DNA from: Raphanus sativus
Taxonomy: Eukaryota > Streptophyta > Magnoliopsida > Brassicales > Brassicaceae
NCBI RefSeq assembly: GCF_000801105.2
Contig: NC_079515.1
Location: 62,001 to 126,000, forward strand
Direction of reading: 5' to 3'
Length of the DNA stretch: 64,000 nucleotides
This document shows positions 42,501 to 53,955 of the stretch, piece after piece; position 1 is the first letter of the stretch; every line of letters starts with the position of its first letter. The notes under the pieces were generated by a model. It had not been told where the DNA came from and searched no databases. It was given only the letters and a program-made list of their open reading frames with translations. The position numbers and the translations under genes are program-made.

Positions 42501-43877
42501 AAATCTTCATTATCTAGAGAAACTGAGACAACAGAGGCTCTAAACTCTTTGACCATCATCTTATGTTAGTGATCGATGAAACTATAACTAAAACCAGATT
42601 TTTGTATTTTTTGAAAAAATTTCAAAAATCCGTGGGTTAACCCCTTTTAAAATAATGAGTTTTCGGTAAATCCTCTATATACTGAAGTTTATACTCTTCA
42701 CTTTGGTTTAAAATTTCAAACCACATTTTACATTGAATTAATGTATTCTAAACTAGCTTTCATGGTATATAGGAATCATTCTAATTTTTTTGATATTTAT
42801 TTTACTAAAATTTCATATACTGCATAGATTAGTGGAATTAGCATTATAAAAATCTTCATTATCTAGAGAAAAGGAGACAACAGAGCTCTAAACTCTTTGA
42901 CCATCATCTTATGTTAGTGCTCGATGAAACTATACACTAAAACCAGATTTTCATATTTTTGAAAATTTTTCCAAAATCCGTGGGTTAACCCCTTTTAAAA
43001 TAATGAATTTTCGGTAAATCCTCTATATAATGAAGTTTATACTCTTCACTTTTGTTTAAAATTTTCAAACAACATTCGACATTTGAAATAATGTATTCTA
43101 AACTATCTTTCATGGTATATAGGAATCATTCTAATTTCTTAATATTTATTTTACTAAAATTTCATATACTGCCTAGATTAGTGGAATTAGCATTATAAAA
43201 TCTTCATTATCTAGAGAAACTGGAGACAACAGAGGCTCTAAACTCTTTGACCATCATCTTATGTTAGTGATCGATGAAACTATACACTAAAACCAATTTT
43301 CATATTTTTGAAAAATTTCAAAATCCGTGGGTTACCCTTTTAAAATAATGAGTTTTGGTAAATCCTCTATAACTGAAGTTTAAACTCTTCACTTTGATTT
43401 AAATTTTCAAACCACATTCTACATTTAATTAATGTATTCTAAACTATCTTTCATGGTATATAGGAATCATTCTAATTTTTTAATATTTATTTTACTAAAA
43501 TTCATATACTGCTAGATGAGGGGAATTAGCATTATAAAATCTTCATTATCTAGAGAAACTCAGACAACAGGGGCTCTAAACTCTTTGACCATAATCTTAT
43601 GTTTAGTGATCGATGAAACTATTCACTAAAACCAGATTTTGTATTTTTGAAAATTTCAAAATCCGTGGGTTATCCCTTTTAAAATAATGAGTTTTCGGTA
43701 AATCCTCTACATACTGAAGTTTATACTCTTCACTTTGGTTTAAAATTTCAAACCACATTCAACATTTGAATTAATGTATTCTAAACTATCTTTCATGGTA
43801 TATAGTAATCATCTAATTTTTTAATATTTATTTTACTAAAATTTCATATACTGCCTACATTAGTGGAATTAGTGCTG
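39586..43877. repeat. Satellite array, unit about 349 bp, runs into the gap
   Basis: An AT-rich tandem repeat. The landmark TTTTCGGTAAATCCTCTATA, or a close variant, begins near 39586, 39936, 40495, 40976, 41327, 41651, 42316, 42665, 43010, 43348 and 43697. The landmark TTATCTAGAGAAAC recurs near 39788, 40126, 40353, 40694, 40826, 41173, 41516, 41850, 42159, 42508, 42861, 43207 and 43547. Full units are 324-351 bases, most near 349; units in 40.1-40.9 kb and near 42.0 kb carry deletions. Each complete unit has a GGGTTAACCCC-like palindrome. There is no coding sequence. The outer (left) units are the most irregular, as at the edge of a satellite block. The array is cut by the N gap, so its true length is unknown. 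Confidence 0.92.
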
Positions 43878-43977
43878 NNNNNNNNNNNNNNNNNNNNNNN
43901 NNNNNNNNNNNNNNNNNNNNNNNNNNNNNNNNNNNNNNNNNNNNNNNNNNNNNNNNNNNNNNNNNNNNNNNNNNNNN
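43878..43977. other. Assembly gap (100 N)
   Basis: Exactly 100 N. Satellite lies on the left and an inverted copy of the 4.9-kb end of piece A on the right, so the join is a scaffolding estimate. Any frame crossing it is meaningless. Confidence 0.99.
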
Positions 43978-44859
43978 TTTCTAGATTCCATTTTGTTTAT
44001 TGGGACCCCACGAACATTTACATTTCTTTCTTTAGAGTTTCTAATATTTTAATTTCTTATGTTTATCATCTAATTTATTATTTTTTTGTTTATTGGATTA
44101 TTTTTCCATCTGATGGATTAAAATTATAAACGAAAGTTACACAAGCTAGCAAGAAAAACATTTTTTCCGGACCCATAAGCCGGCAAGGATTGCAATCTTT
44201 CGGGAGTCACAAGCTGGCAAGGATCGCAATCCTTCCGAAGCCAGACGATCAAACAAGAAAGCAAAACTACTCAGGTTGAAAGAGATTGAATACTAAAACT
44301 AAAGTCAAATGACAACTTGAAATGAGAGAAATGGGTATGCTGATGATCGCGACCACTAGGTAAAGACGCTCCGAACTCCACTTGCAAATAGAAACAAGTC
44401 AAGAATCTTGTTTGTTTTGAGGACTTGATGTAACTTCCTATCCATAGGACCAAAACATCCGTTTGGTGAAATCTCAAAGTACGTACAACATCAATATGGG
44501 ACTTACATCAGCTTCAACCATATTGTAACACTAATAAAATCAGATGGATCTTCACAAGAGAAACGGTAGAAATGTCCTTGTCGTGAACCAAAACAGCGAC
44601 TGACCACCCATAATTATTGAGCAAGAGCCAAGGCTTAAGCATATCACAATATTTTTTAACCAAGACACAAACAAGACGATAAAGAAGATAGGGAAGCTGA
44701 GACCATTATTAGAATAGGGTCGTGTAACCCAAAAGGATTTCGTGTAACCCAAAGAGAATTCGTGTACCTAAAGACTTGGAATAGAGTTAAAATACTCTTT
44801 TAAAAAAGTGATCTTTTGCACGATTCAATATTCATTATCCACCTATTCGGGTACCAAAA
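43978..44859. other. Second copy of the stretch at about 4053-4905, inverted
   Basis: Reads as the reverse complement of the gene-free stretch upstream of the hydrolase remnant, with scattered substitutions and indels. It includes the 34-bp tandem repeats at about 44145-44245. No gene is seen in it. Confidence 0.75.
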
Positions 44860-45084
44860 CCAATTAACCAACATAGTGTAGACAGTAGAGAGAAGTCCAG
44901 GCAGAGCACAAAGTGTAAGGCACCGCCAAAGAGTCAGTCGAAGAAGACAAGTAGCAGCAAGCTCAGGATCTCTTTTGATCATCATCTTGGTCGGTCGAGA
45001 AGGAGTGTTGACTGCCATGACAAGACTCGGAAGAGCGTTGACCATTCCCATGAGATTAAGAGAGTACCCTTGGATTCCGAGTAA
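44860..45084 (+). pseudogene. Second copy of the alpha/beta-hydrolase C-terminal remnant
   Basis: Open frame with the same QHSVDSREKSRQSTK, APPKSQSKKTSSSKLRISFD and RSRRSVDCHDKTRKSVDHS sequence as 3777-4052. After HEIK an 11-bp deletion relative to the first copy shifts the frame, so it ends RVPLDSE. The hydrolase domain is missing here too. Confidence 0.55.
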
Positions 45085-45507
45085 TATGATTATAATACGT
45101 ATAGATGATGATTCCATTATATAATGATATTGATTTGTAACTCTTTTTTTGTTTGAATGCGTATTGATTTAATAACATCTTTTTCAACAAATTAGGGCCT
45201 TCAATTTTCTCAGCTATTTTTTGGTCTCTTTAGAGAAATCAATTTTTTTGGTATGTGTTCCAATTATAGGATCTATTTAGTTTTGTTACAAATACAGAAA
45301 CATTTCTAAAATAAGGCAATTGGATCTCCATTATTCTCTCAAATCCATAGATTTTCCCAATATATCTCACCTTCAGAAAAGCATATAAATATCTCTCATT
45401 TTGTCTTTTTATTTTCTTCATCTAAAGCTTTTGCAGTATTAAGAACATAAATAAGATACTGCTTTAGTTTTGGAACACACCTCATTACATTATTAATCAA
45501 TACAAAA

Positions 45508-45858
45508 ATGGCACGTCAATTTATCGTTTTTGCCCTTTTGGCTTTGGCTGTGGCCACCGCATTTGCTGCCGACGCACCTTCAGCTGCACCCACTGCTTCT
45601 CCGACCAAGGCACCCACCACCCAAACCAAGGCTCCCGCCTCCGCACCCAAGTCCTCCTCCTCAGCCCCTGCACCCAAAGCATCGTCCCCTGTCGCAGAGG
45701 AACCAACCCCCGAAGATGATTACTCAGCAACCAGCCCCAGTGACTCTGCCGAGGGACCCACTGCCTCCTCCCCACCGGCTCCTACCCCGGAAAGCACCTC
45801 CGCCGATGGACCATCATCTGACGCACCCACGGCTGAGTCACCCCAAGCGGCGCCGTAA
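45508..45858 (+). CDS. AGP11: AGP11-like, second copy, frameshifted and lacking the GPI signal
   Basis: Same protein as 2979-3395 up to about residue 112: signal peptide MARQFIVFALLALAVATAFA, Pro/Ala/Ser/Thr-rich core, EEPTPEDDYSA. One A is missing in CACCCCAA/GCGG (about 45841-45850; the first copy has CCCCAAAGCGG). The frame then ends at AESPQAAP, 116 residues. Downstream DNA still encodes the tail (VTNVKL..., VAAAGFFFFSL) in the other frame, so this is a recent lesion or a base-call error. As written, the product would be secreted without a lipid anchor. Confidence 0.85.
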   Translation: MARQFIVFALLALAVATAFAADAPSAAPTASPTKAPTTQTKAPASAPKSSSSAPAPKASSPVAEEPTPEDDYSATSPSDSAEGPTASSPPAPTPESTSADGPSSDAPTAESPQAAP

Positions 45859-47051
45859 CTAATGTGAAGCTCTCCATCGTCGGCACCGTCGCCGCCGCTG
45901 GATTCTTCTTCTTTTCTCTCTAAGTTTTTTTTTAAACCTGGAGGACGGAATCATATTTGTTTAACATTTATGAGATGAGGCCGAATCTTCTTTAACTACT
46001 GCATGCAATTATACCTAAAATATTAAATGGAGTTTTAATTACTATGTATACATGTTTTTGATTAATTTTGTGTGTTCATCTTTTATTTAAATTTTGAAAC
46101 ATAATCTGATTATTCTTTTTTTTTCAAAATGAGCATTCGGTCTTATGGTATGATTCTTGCTTAAGAGGTCTTGAATTCAAATTTCGGAATGCCCCCTTCT
46201 AATTTTGTTTTTCTTTCCTCTAAACTGCACTATACAAACTCTGAACTTTTTTGGTTTAGTTTCTAAACTGCACCATGCAAACACAGTGACGCATAAGAAG
46301 CATAGTTCTCTGACACATTGGCTTACTTTTATTTGTTTTGAAAACATTTTTGTTTTGTTTATGGCAGTTGAAGCCCAATTATATATTACACTTTTATTAG
46401 GTCAATATGTTTAGATTTGAATTATAACAGATATTATTCGGATGGAAGTAGGGCACATTTTGGCTACTAATTAAACTATTGTGATCTTTGGTCAAAAGGA
46501 TCTTGGTACAGCCCATCCTAATGTGGTGCTCTCATGAGTTTGAACTAAGAGACTGTTCCTTTGCATGTTTGGAAAAAAAGAAAAAAAAAAACAGAAGACC
46601 AATTTAGAATTCTTAAAAAAGAGAAAAAGAGAAGAAACAAAGAAGCCATATAGAGGGGGGGAGGGATGGGGAATAGCAGATTATCAAGCAAAACGTCTCA
46701 CCTTTTTTGGTTTAATTGTACGTATAGTATATACAAATACAGTGCTCATCAGAATTTTAAAAGCAAAACAAATATAGTCAGATATGAGCAATCTGTCGCA
46801 AATCTGACCGAAAAAATCCTAAGAAAAAGGCTAAAGATGGGAGATGGCCGCCGTGAAGTTAGGCCTCTTAGAGATATATTGTATTGGGCCAAAGCCTAAA
46901 TATTAGGGCCGGCTATCTATTTATTACAAGAGCAAGCGTTTGGTTGATCTGTCTAGCTCGCTCGCTTTCAGCCGCCCAAGTAAGTAAGTAAGCTTTCCGA
47001 TTGAAACCCTTTTTTTTGTCAGTAATTCGTTTGGCTGCATTGCATTCAGAA
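45859..47051. other. Second-copy spacer between AGP11 and mL54
   Basis: About 1.2 kb, the inverted counterpart of 1936-2978 with many indels. Short frames here (46205-46414, 46565-46777) are AT- or A-run driven and have no similarity. The last 200 bases are the mL54 leader. Confidence 0.5.
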
Positions 47052-47483
47052 ATGAACCACACCACCCGTATCCATATCCAAGGATTGATGGCCACCGGAT
47101 CCAAGAATGTGGTCCGGAGAACGTTTGCAGCAGCAGCAGCTGGTAAAGCCAAGAAAGGAGGAGGAGGAGGAGGCGGCGATGGTCCGAAAGGATCGTCTCT
47201 GAGAAAAGAGATCAAATCCACAACCGTTGTCGGTGCCAACACTCTGAAAGATGGATCTGATCCCAAGATCTCTACGGACTCCTCTGATTACCCTGATTGG
47301 CTCTGCCGTCTTCTCCATAACCGACCAGCGCTTAGTGAGCTCAGTAGGAAGAACGTCGAGAACGATGATCTCAAACGTTTTGTCAAGCTCAACACCCGAG
47401 TCCAAATCAAGGAGAACAACTCATCAAGGCCAAGAACTGATTTGCTTCCGTACATGTTGCTTCTTAGTTACTGCTGTGTTTGA
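47052..47483 (+). CDS. mL54 mitochondrial ribosomal protein, second copy
   Basis: 143 residues from the ATG at 47052. The N-terminus MNHTTRIHIQGLMATGSKNV lacks the expanded RI repeat of the first copy, then RRTFAAAAAGKAKKGGGGGG has longer Ala and Gly runs. The body STTVVGANTLKDGSDPKIST, YPDWLCRLLHNRPALSEL and NDDLKRFVKL is conserved; the TLPYDY residues of the first copy are missing. After IKENNSS the frame runs into RPRTDLLPYMLLLSYCCV, which does not look native; the alternative frame encodes IKAKN and a stop, the end I remember for the Arabidopsis protein. A one-base loss near 47422-47428 would explain this. Confidence 0.75.
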   Translation: MNHTTRIHIQGLMATGSKNVVRRTFAAAAAGKAKKGGGGGGGDGPKGSSLRKEIKSTTVVGANTLKDGSDPKISTDSSDYPDWLCRLLHNRPALSELSRKNVENDDLKRFVKLNTRVQIKENNSSRPRTDLLPYMLLLSYCCV

Positions 47484-48398
47484 TGCTCTTCTAACTCTTT
47501 ATCTTTAATTTTGCATCACTACTATTCTCATAGTTATTTTGAATGCCAACTCTCTCTCTTTCTTTTTTTTGTGTTCAAAAGATAACTTAAAACCTAAAGT
47601 CTGCTTAATTGTCTCCCTTTTTGCTCTTCATTTATTACTTGTTACGTTAGTTGCTCTGTCCATCTTGTTTTCTTCTACAAAACTACTTGTGATTGCTTAC
47701 CACTGATTGATTGGTACCTGAACCGTTCCAATCCAATCCAATCCTCTGTCTTTAACCTATGTGGAATGTCTTGTTAAGCTTCCATCTGAACTGTGTTTTT
47801 GTGTACCTAAAGTTAAACTACCTGCCGTTTTTTTGTTTCTAGCATCAAGGGAACTCCTTGCCGGTTGAGTCATTGATGTGAAATAGTTAGTGCATATCCT
47901 CCCTCGTACTCCTCTAATGTTTCAGCTAATTTCAATCGTTAGAATCCTCAAGGGGAATCCGTTGACCCCAAGAAGAACTGCCAGATTTGACACATAGCTA
48001 TGTGGTCCACGAGTCTTAGCTTATTATTATTATTATTATATTGTAAATAAAGACAATAATTTAGAATTGTAGAAACTGTCCAATAGTGACATTACTTTAA
48101 AACAATTACAGTATGTAACCAATTGGAGTAGTTTGTTTATGGACATGTATCCCAATCAAAGACCAATTCTAAAACGGATAATAAAAGAGTTGAACAAACA
48201 CTATAAATAAATTTCCTGGTAATTTCAAACAAACAAAATATCAGGCAGGAACACCAGTTCATTCAAGGCACTTCCAATAGGTCAAAGTCAACTTATATCT
48301 CTCTTTGTATACAAACTTTTGGAACCACATAGAAAGGAGATAAACCCAAATATTGCCTCACAAGTCACAACAATATTCCTAAAGTCTGTGTGTTCGCC
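47484..48398. other. Second-copy spacer between mL54 and the LHT gene
   Basis: Inverted counterpart of about 620-1515, with scattered differences and a short ATT repeat near 48023-48037. No coding similarity. The 5' leader of the LHT copy lies at its right end. Confidence 0.5.
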
Positions 48399-49215
48399 AT
48401 GACCCCAAGTCCATCAAACCGAGATCATATGGAGGTAACTAGGCTCTGTTTATATGTTTAAATATGATAATTATTTAGAAAACCTTAACTAATTTTGGTC
48501 TTGAAAGTGTTTCGGTTTTTTGATGCATGATGTGTTGTAAAATGTTAAATCTTGCAATTGCAGGATCGTCAATCATTTGATCTGGAAGATTGGCTTCCAA
48601 TAACAGCATCAAGAAATGCAAATTGGTACTACTCAGCTTTCCATAACGTTACTGCAATGGTTGGTGCTGGAGTTCTTGGCCTTCCCTACGCCATGTCAGA
48701 ACTTGGATGGTATATCTTCTTCTTACCACACCAACTCTCATCTTTTGTTGTTTTAATAAACTCTGGCGATGCATATATATATATCATATTATAAACTTAA
48801 AAGAAATTATCAGGGGACCTGGGGTTGCGGTGCTGATCCTGTCATGGGTGATCACGTTGTACACACTCTGGCAAATGATTGAGATGCACGAGATGTTTGA
48901 AGGGCAACGGTTTGATAGGTACACGAGCTAGGTCAGGCAGCCTTTGGGAGGAAGCTTGGTTTGTACATCATCGTGCCGTTACAGCTTCTTGTTGAAACAA
49001 GTGCGTGCATTATCTATATGGTGACGGAGGTGAATTTGAAAAAGGTTCATCAACTTTCTGTGGGAGATAACAAGTGCACAAAGCTGAGAATCCCAACACT
49101 TCATTTTGATATTTGCATCTTCACAGTTTTTGTGCTCTCCCTTCTAAAGAACTTCAACTCAAATTTCCGGTGTCTCTTTGGTAGCTGCCGTCATGTCTGT
49201 AAGGTAAGGCTGAGA
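48399..49215 (+). pseudogene. LHT6: LHT6-like transporter, second copy, frameshifted and cut by the gap
   Basis: Exons 48399-48434, 48564-48709 and from 48814 match the intact copy at 1-619 in length and splice sites. In exon 3 one base is missing at about 48918-48922 (GGTACACGAG against GGTACCACGAG), so translation stops shortly after QRFDRYTS. Further on, [14 protein letters not shown] and VLSLLKNFNS are recognisable but alternate between frames (about 49100-49180), so there are at least two more shifts. A GTAAGG donor at 49204 is followed by the N gap. As given this cannot make a transporter. Confidence 0.8.
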
Positions 49216-49315
49216 NNNNNNNNNNNNNNNNNNNNNNNNNNNNNNNNNNNNNNNNNNNNNNNNNNNNNNNNNNNNNNNNNNNNNNNNNNNNNNNNNNNNN
49301 NNNNNNNNNNNNNNN
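49216..49315. other. Assembly gap (100 N)
   Basis: Exactly 100 N between the frameshifted LHT copy and unrelated DNA. It separates piece A from piece B. Confidence 0.99.
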
Positions 49316-49993
49316 TATAAAATAGAATAGTAGAACGAAACATGTACTGTTTATCTTCTCCGATGGTTCTGCGTATTCTCCATTTTGTAATCAACATGTA
49401 ACGAAAAGTAAGAAAAGTGTAAAGCCAACCAAATATATGAAGAAAAGTAATCAGACGATCAATTGTTTCATCTTATGATTAATCAGTTGTTGTTCAATCT
49501 CACCGGAGCTAGCTTGATTTCCTTTGATAGAAAATTGGGATCCTTTATAAAGTTCATTGCCAAATCAAACGCTTCTGTGATATCTGTGATGAGAAAAAAA
49601 AACAAAAAATAAGAAGAAGAAGCGCGTGTGCCAAATGATAACGAATGAGTACAGTTTTGTATATATTGTAGAAAATATATGGTATATCATAGCATATGCC
49701 TTATAATAGTTATATGGTTAATTTTTTTTCAGAAATGGTTATGTCCCCTAATTCCCCTATGATAAAATCATAAAGTGGAGGTTGAATAACAAGTAACTAA
49801 TATACGTAAAGAAAAAAAAGTTTTAAAAAAGTGGAATGGACTTTAAAACTTAGGGAATATGTTGGTGGGCCAAGTTTTGAAAGAATGTATAAAGTAATGG
49901 ATTCTTTTACAAGTTTACTCGTGTGCTGGTTTGGAGATAATGATTTGATCCAAAACGAGAAGCAAACATTAATGGGGGTTGATTCATGATTAA
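49316..49993. other. Left edge of piece B
   Basis: The first 440 bases have no counterpart in the first copy. From about 49759 the DNA is the reverse complement of 19150-19383. It contains one exon-like segment on minus (49484-49586). Nothing else is recognisable. Confidence 0.45.
49484..49586 (-). pseudogene. Terminal-exon-like segment, gene not recognised
   Basis: On minus a pyrimidine-rich acceptor, TTTTTTTCTCATCACAG, precedes a frame reading ITEAFDLAMNFIKDPNFLSK, EIKLAPVRLNNN and a stop. The composition looks like protein and the acceptor is strong, but the upstream exons would lie within 170 bases of the gap or in the spacer, and none was found. I do not recognise the family. Confidence 0.3.
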
Positions 49994-50446
49994 TCTAATA
50001 CAATAAAGTAGACATATCTGCCTTCTCAATGTGTCCACGTCGTTTTTGGAGGCTGGGGCATTTTACAACACGTGTCGATTCGCTGGGCTATCTGTGTATT
50101 TCACGCGTTTACTTTTTTCTAACCATCTCTTTCCTTCTTCCTCTTCCAACGGCGAACTCCTCGACGAGATTTGCGATAAACTTCAAACGAGCTTTGATAT
50201 CCGTAACGTCTCACCAGTCCTTGAATTCCCTTGATTAATCCACTCTTCCCACTTGAAGATTCGATCTACCTCTTCGTTTTCCTCAGTAACCGCCTGGAGC
50301 TTCAGCTATAAATCAAGGGAAGGACCTTCCTCAGTATTCAATCAAAGGATACGATTTTGTCATCTTATTCGTACACTATAAATATAGATCTGAAGAGAGA
50401 AATTTCTTACTCTCGAATTCTAAACTCAGTAAGAGCCTCTTCGATT

Positions 50447-51929
50447 ATGGCCAACCCTCATCTGCTTCTGTCTGATTTAAAGGTTGGTCGTTGGAGGGAG
50501 GCTGTTGTGACACGGGTCCTCCGTTGTTGGAAAGCAAGGAACTTGAAAAAGAGTGGAGAGCTTATGGGATAGACATAGTTATGAACTTATGATAGATGAG
50601 AAGGTATTTGTTCATCTGAATCTATGATAGCTTCAAGGCTTTGGCAGCAATTATGATTAATGCAAAATGTTTGATTGTATTTTCTTCATTGCAGTCGTTA
50701 TAAATCTATAATCAACTGATGATACTAACAAACACCGTACTACCTTTTTTGTTCTTAAGTTTCCTAACACACTACTCAATTTACTTACGTATGTTTTGCA
50801 GGTACACATTTCTAATGGCTTAACCTTATATATTGGATATTGTAAGAGAGATTATGGGAATCAAAACCACCTAGAATGATGAGACACAGTTAATTAAGCG
50901 TAAAATGGCTAATCTATGAATTGACCGGTTAGTTTAGTTCTCTGTTTTATTATTATAGATGAGTAGCTAATTTATATATCCCCATTTCTGAAATGTTTCC
51001 CTTCACATTCTGTAGTGACCTACATTCTGTGTTACTGTTTTTGATGGCCTCTGCCAACATACTTCATGACAAATTTGTGGTTAATGGTGTTGAGCATAAG
51101 TTCATAGTAGCCACGACCATTAATCCTAAGTTAGTAGGAGGTATGGGTCTTCTTAACAACTAAGTCCAGTTAATGAACTTTGCTTATTTAATCTGTTTGT
51201 GTATATGTTTTGCTTACTCCCAGGTCGGCTATTACTAAACTCCACCACAGTCAGTCATTTTTACTTTGACAAAGAAAGTGCTGTTGGGCAGACCATACTT
51301 GATGCGTAAATTGAGTACTTTCATACATTTACTCAGTAAAAAAATAGCTTTATACCCTCCTAACCCTCTTAAATGTTTCATTCAGCAGGAACCGTTTCAG
51401 TGATGATGCTTCTTCCTTAGGTCCAACAAAATATGAAGATATTCAAAAACTTGAAACCGTTACGGTGGCTTAGCTAATGCTTGTGTTCTCAACTCTGATC
51501 CCCAGGTCCGGAATAAACCTCATCTCTTACTGCTTAATCTCTCTACAATTAAGTGGTTTCCCATGTATTGTGTGGACAGACTGTGAAGTTTCTCTGCATA
51601 TGGGTGGTGCTACACCTCAAGTTTAAAAGCACTAGAAAGGTTCAACGTGGTTTCTCAACATCCACATGTGCAACATGCAAGAACAGCAATGCCGTTGGGA
51701 CTCAAAGGTGATCCTTCCCAGGCTCCTGTTTACTGCTATTTGAACTGCAATTCACAGCCATTTTTTACCAACCACTGTTCGCTAATGTCAAGTCTGTTAA
51801 TGATGGTACTGTGTCCAGTTGTCTGTCTCAGATGGATCAGAAGCGGCTGTGTTTGTACCTTTTGATGGTCAGATTACAAAGCTCACCAATGTCTGTGCTG
51901 GACCTGCTGGTGATATTGTACAGCTAATG
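50447..51929 (+). pseudogene. Replication protein A1-like gene fragment inside the Helitron
   Basis: Broken OB-fold exons in order: MANPHLLLSDLKVGRWREAV, continuing VTRVLRCWKARNLKKSGELM (50447-50569, then a stop); ILHDKFVVNGVEHKFIVATT, INPKLVGG (about 51058-51142); GRLLLNSTTVSHFYFDKESA (about 51223-51285); and DGSEAAVFVPFDGQITKLTN (about 51829-51890). These match the RPA 70-kDa-like proteins common in crucifer Helitrons and their relatives. Stops and frame changes separate the pieces, and no complete product is possible. Confidence 0.65.
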
Positions 51930-53955
51930 GTAGTACTGAGAAATAAACATTTCAATGAATGTGTTAAATTCTTGACAAGCACAACCACTGAACCCTAAGT
52001 TTGTTTTGTTTGGCAGGAGCAAGGTATAGTCCTGCAAGCTGGAATGCTCAGCTTCTTTTTTTCAAGAAATGACACATTCAGGACACTAGGACAGCTCAGA
52101 AAGTTCAGCAAGGACACAAAATTTGTGTCTAAGGTTAGTCATTTGGGTGGGCAACAGAGGACCAACAAAAACTTAATTTATGTGCAGATGATCGATGCAA
52201 CATGTAAGATTTCAAACTTGAAAACTTATAAAGAGGAAGATATTCAGATATATAAGATCAGTTCAACATATCTAATTCAGTTGACTCTTAGTTTAGCTTT
52301 AGTCCCAAGTAAACATTTGGAACAAGTTGTCAGGCTCATTAGCCCAGTACGACATCCACAAAAATTAAGCAAGTGCAAAAAAATTTACGTTTAATTATAT
52401 GATTAAATCAATCCCAACAATTTCATAACGTCCAACTCTGACCAACAAAAAAAATCTACAACCTTCTACACCTTTAGGATATGAGACAAATAAAGTTGAG
52501 CTTTTCATAAAATTAACACATGTGCCTTTGCCTTGGCGATAATATGGTGAAGAGAAATCATATATTTCAGGCTAGAGGCACACTCCTACACTCCAAAGAA
52601 CCAATACGTTGAGGAACTCAGCAGGGACGCATAAACTCACCATATCTAACACGAACCTGGACAGAAAAAGAAGATACTTTTTTGAGATTCATGGTGTGAC
52701 CAGAGAAGCCCCTCAGACAGACGGTGGGATTGATGTTGTTGATGGTTGAAAGAACTGCAGCTGTCACTCCAGCTTTATCAGAGCATAAGTTATTTTTTTT
52801 AATATAAATAAATTATATTTATAGTTAAAAATTATTTATTTATATTACATTACGTAAATTAGTAAAGTGAATCATTTGAAGCACACAAAATAATTTTATT
52901 TATACGATTAGTATATATCTTTAGTATTTTTTGTCAGAAATATATATATGTTTTTTTTGTTGAAATAAACCAAAATAAGCTAAATACAGATCTATAAATG
53001 AGTTTCAATAAACACAAAAATACAATTAGATAACTAAATAAACAGAATTCCAATATAAAAGTATTAGCAAGCTAAAAGATATAAAGAAACAATGAGCCAG
53101 TTTGTAAATAAGTATATCGACAGAATAATAAATTGCAACGAGTTAACCTTTCAAACTAAAATTAACTAAATAGCTTTCATTAATTGAGCAACAATCTATA
53201 ATATCCTTATTTAATTGTAATCAAATTAGAACAAATAATAAAATTGCAACTACAAAAAAAATATTGAGACGACGACAACGAAACGACTAAAGAAACTGTG
53301 ATTCTCACATTGTCGACAAAGTGAGCTGAATTGGTACGTTTCAATCGTTTCATCAATTGTTTGTGAAGAAAACTTAATAATACATGAAGTTTTCGAATTA
53401 AAATTTGGAAGTTTCGTGTTGTTGTTCTTCGGATGATACATTTGAGCTTGCTTTGTTGTTTGAATCCAATATGGAGTGAAGAATCAGAAACACAAAGCAG
53501 AAATTTCAGGAAGCTTTACTTACTACTTACGGATAAAGATGAACTAATAATTAATTTACTTTTTGGTATTAAATTTAGATTAGTTTCTAAAATAAATTTC
53601 AAATTTTGTTCCTTCTATATAATGTCTACAAGATACTTAATAGTATAAGTATGTTATTTAAATAAAATATCAACTTCACTATATGTTTAAATTCCAAATA
53701 AATTAACTTTGTTACAATTAATGGTTTCTTATTCTACTTTTATTGAATCGATTAGTCATAACCAATTATGCTATTCTATTTTGAACTAAGCAACTACAAA
53801 ATAACGTAATATATTATTGTTGCTAACGACTACTAAATAGATCGGAAAATATCATTTTCTTTTAATATATTTTCATTTTTATATTTTTGAACATATATTT
53901 TTTACTAAAACTATTAAATAATTTGTAAATTTATATAAAAATACAAAACACGAAT
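51930..53955. other. 3' half of the Helitron, no gene recognised
   Basis: About 2 kb. The 116-codon frame at 52044-52394 follows directly on the RPA-like exons and may be their decayed continuation (AGMLSFFFSRNDTF), but similarity is weak. Beyond 52780 the DNA is very AT-rich with no coding sign. Confidence 0.4.

Noticed and set aside
39586..43877. LTR retrotransposon or nested transposon
   Set aside because: There are no TG...CA ends, primer-binding site or coding domains; periodicity near 349 bp identifies a satellite.
43863..44129. Frames running through N runs (also at 48961, 49191, 61708, 61782)
   Set aside because: They cross unknown bases between unrelated contigs.
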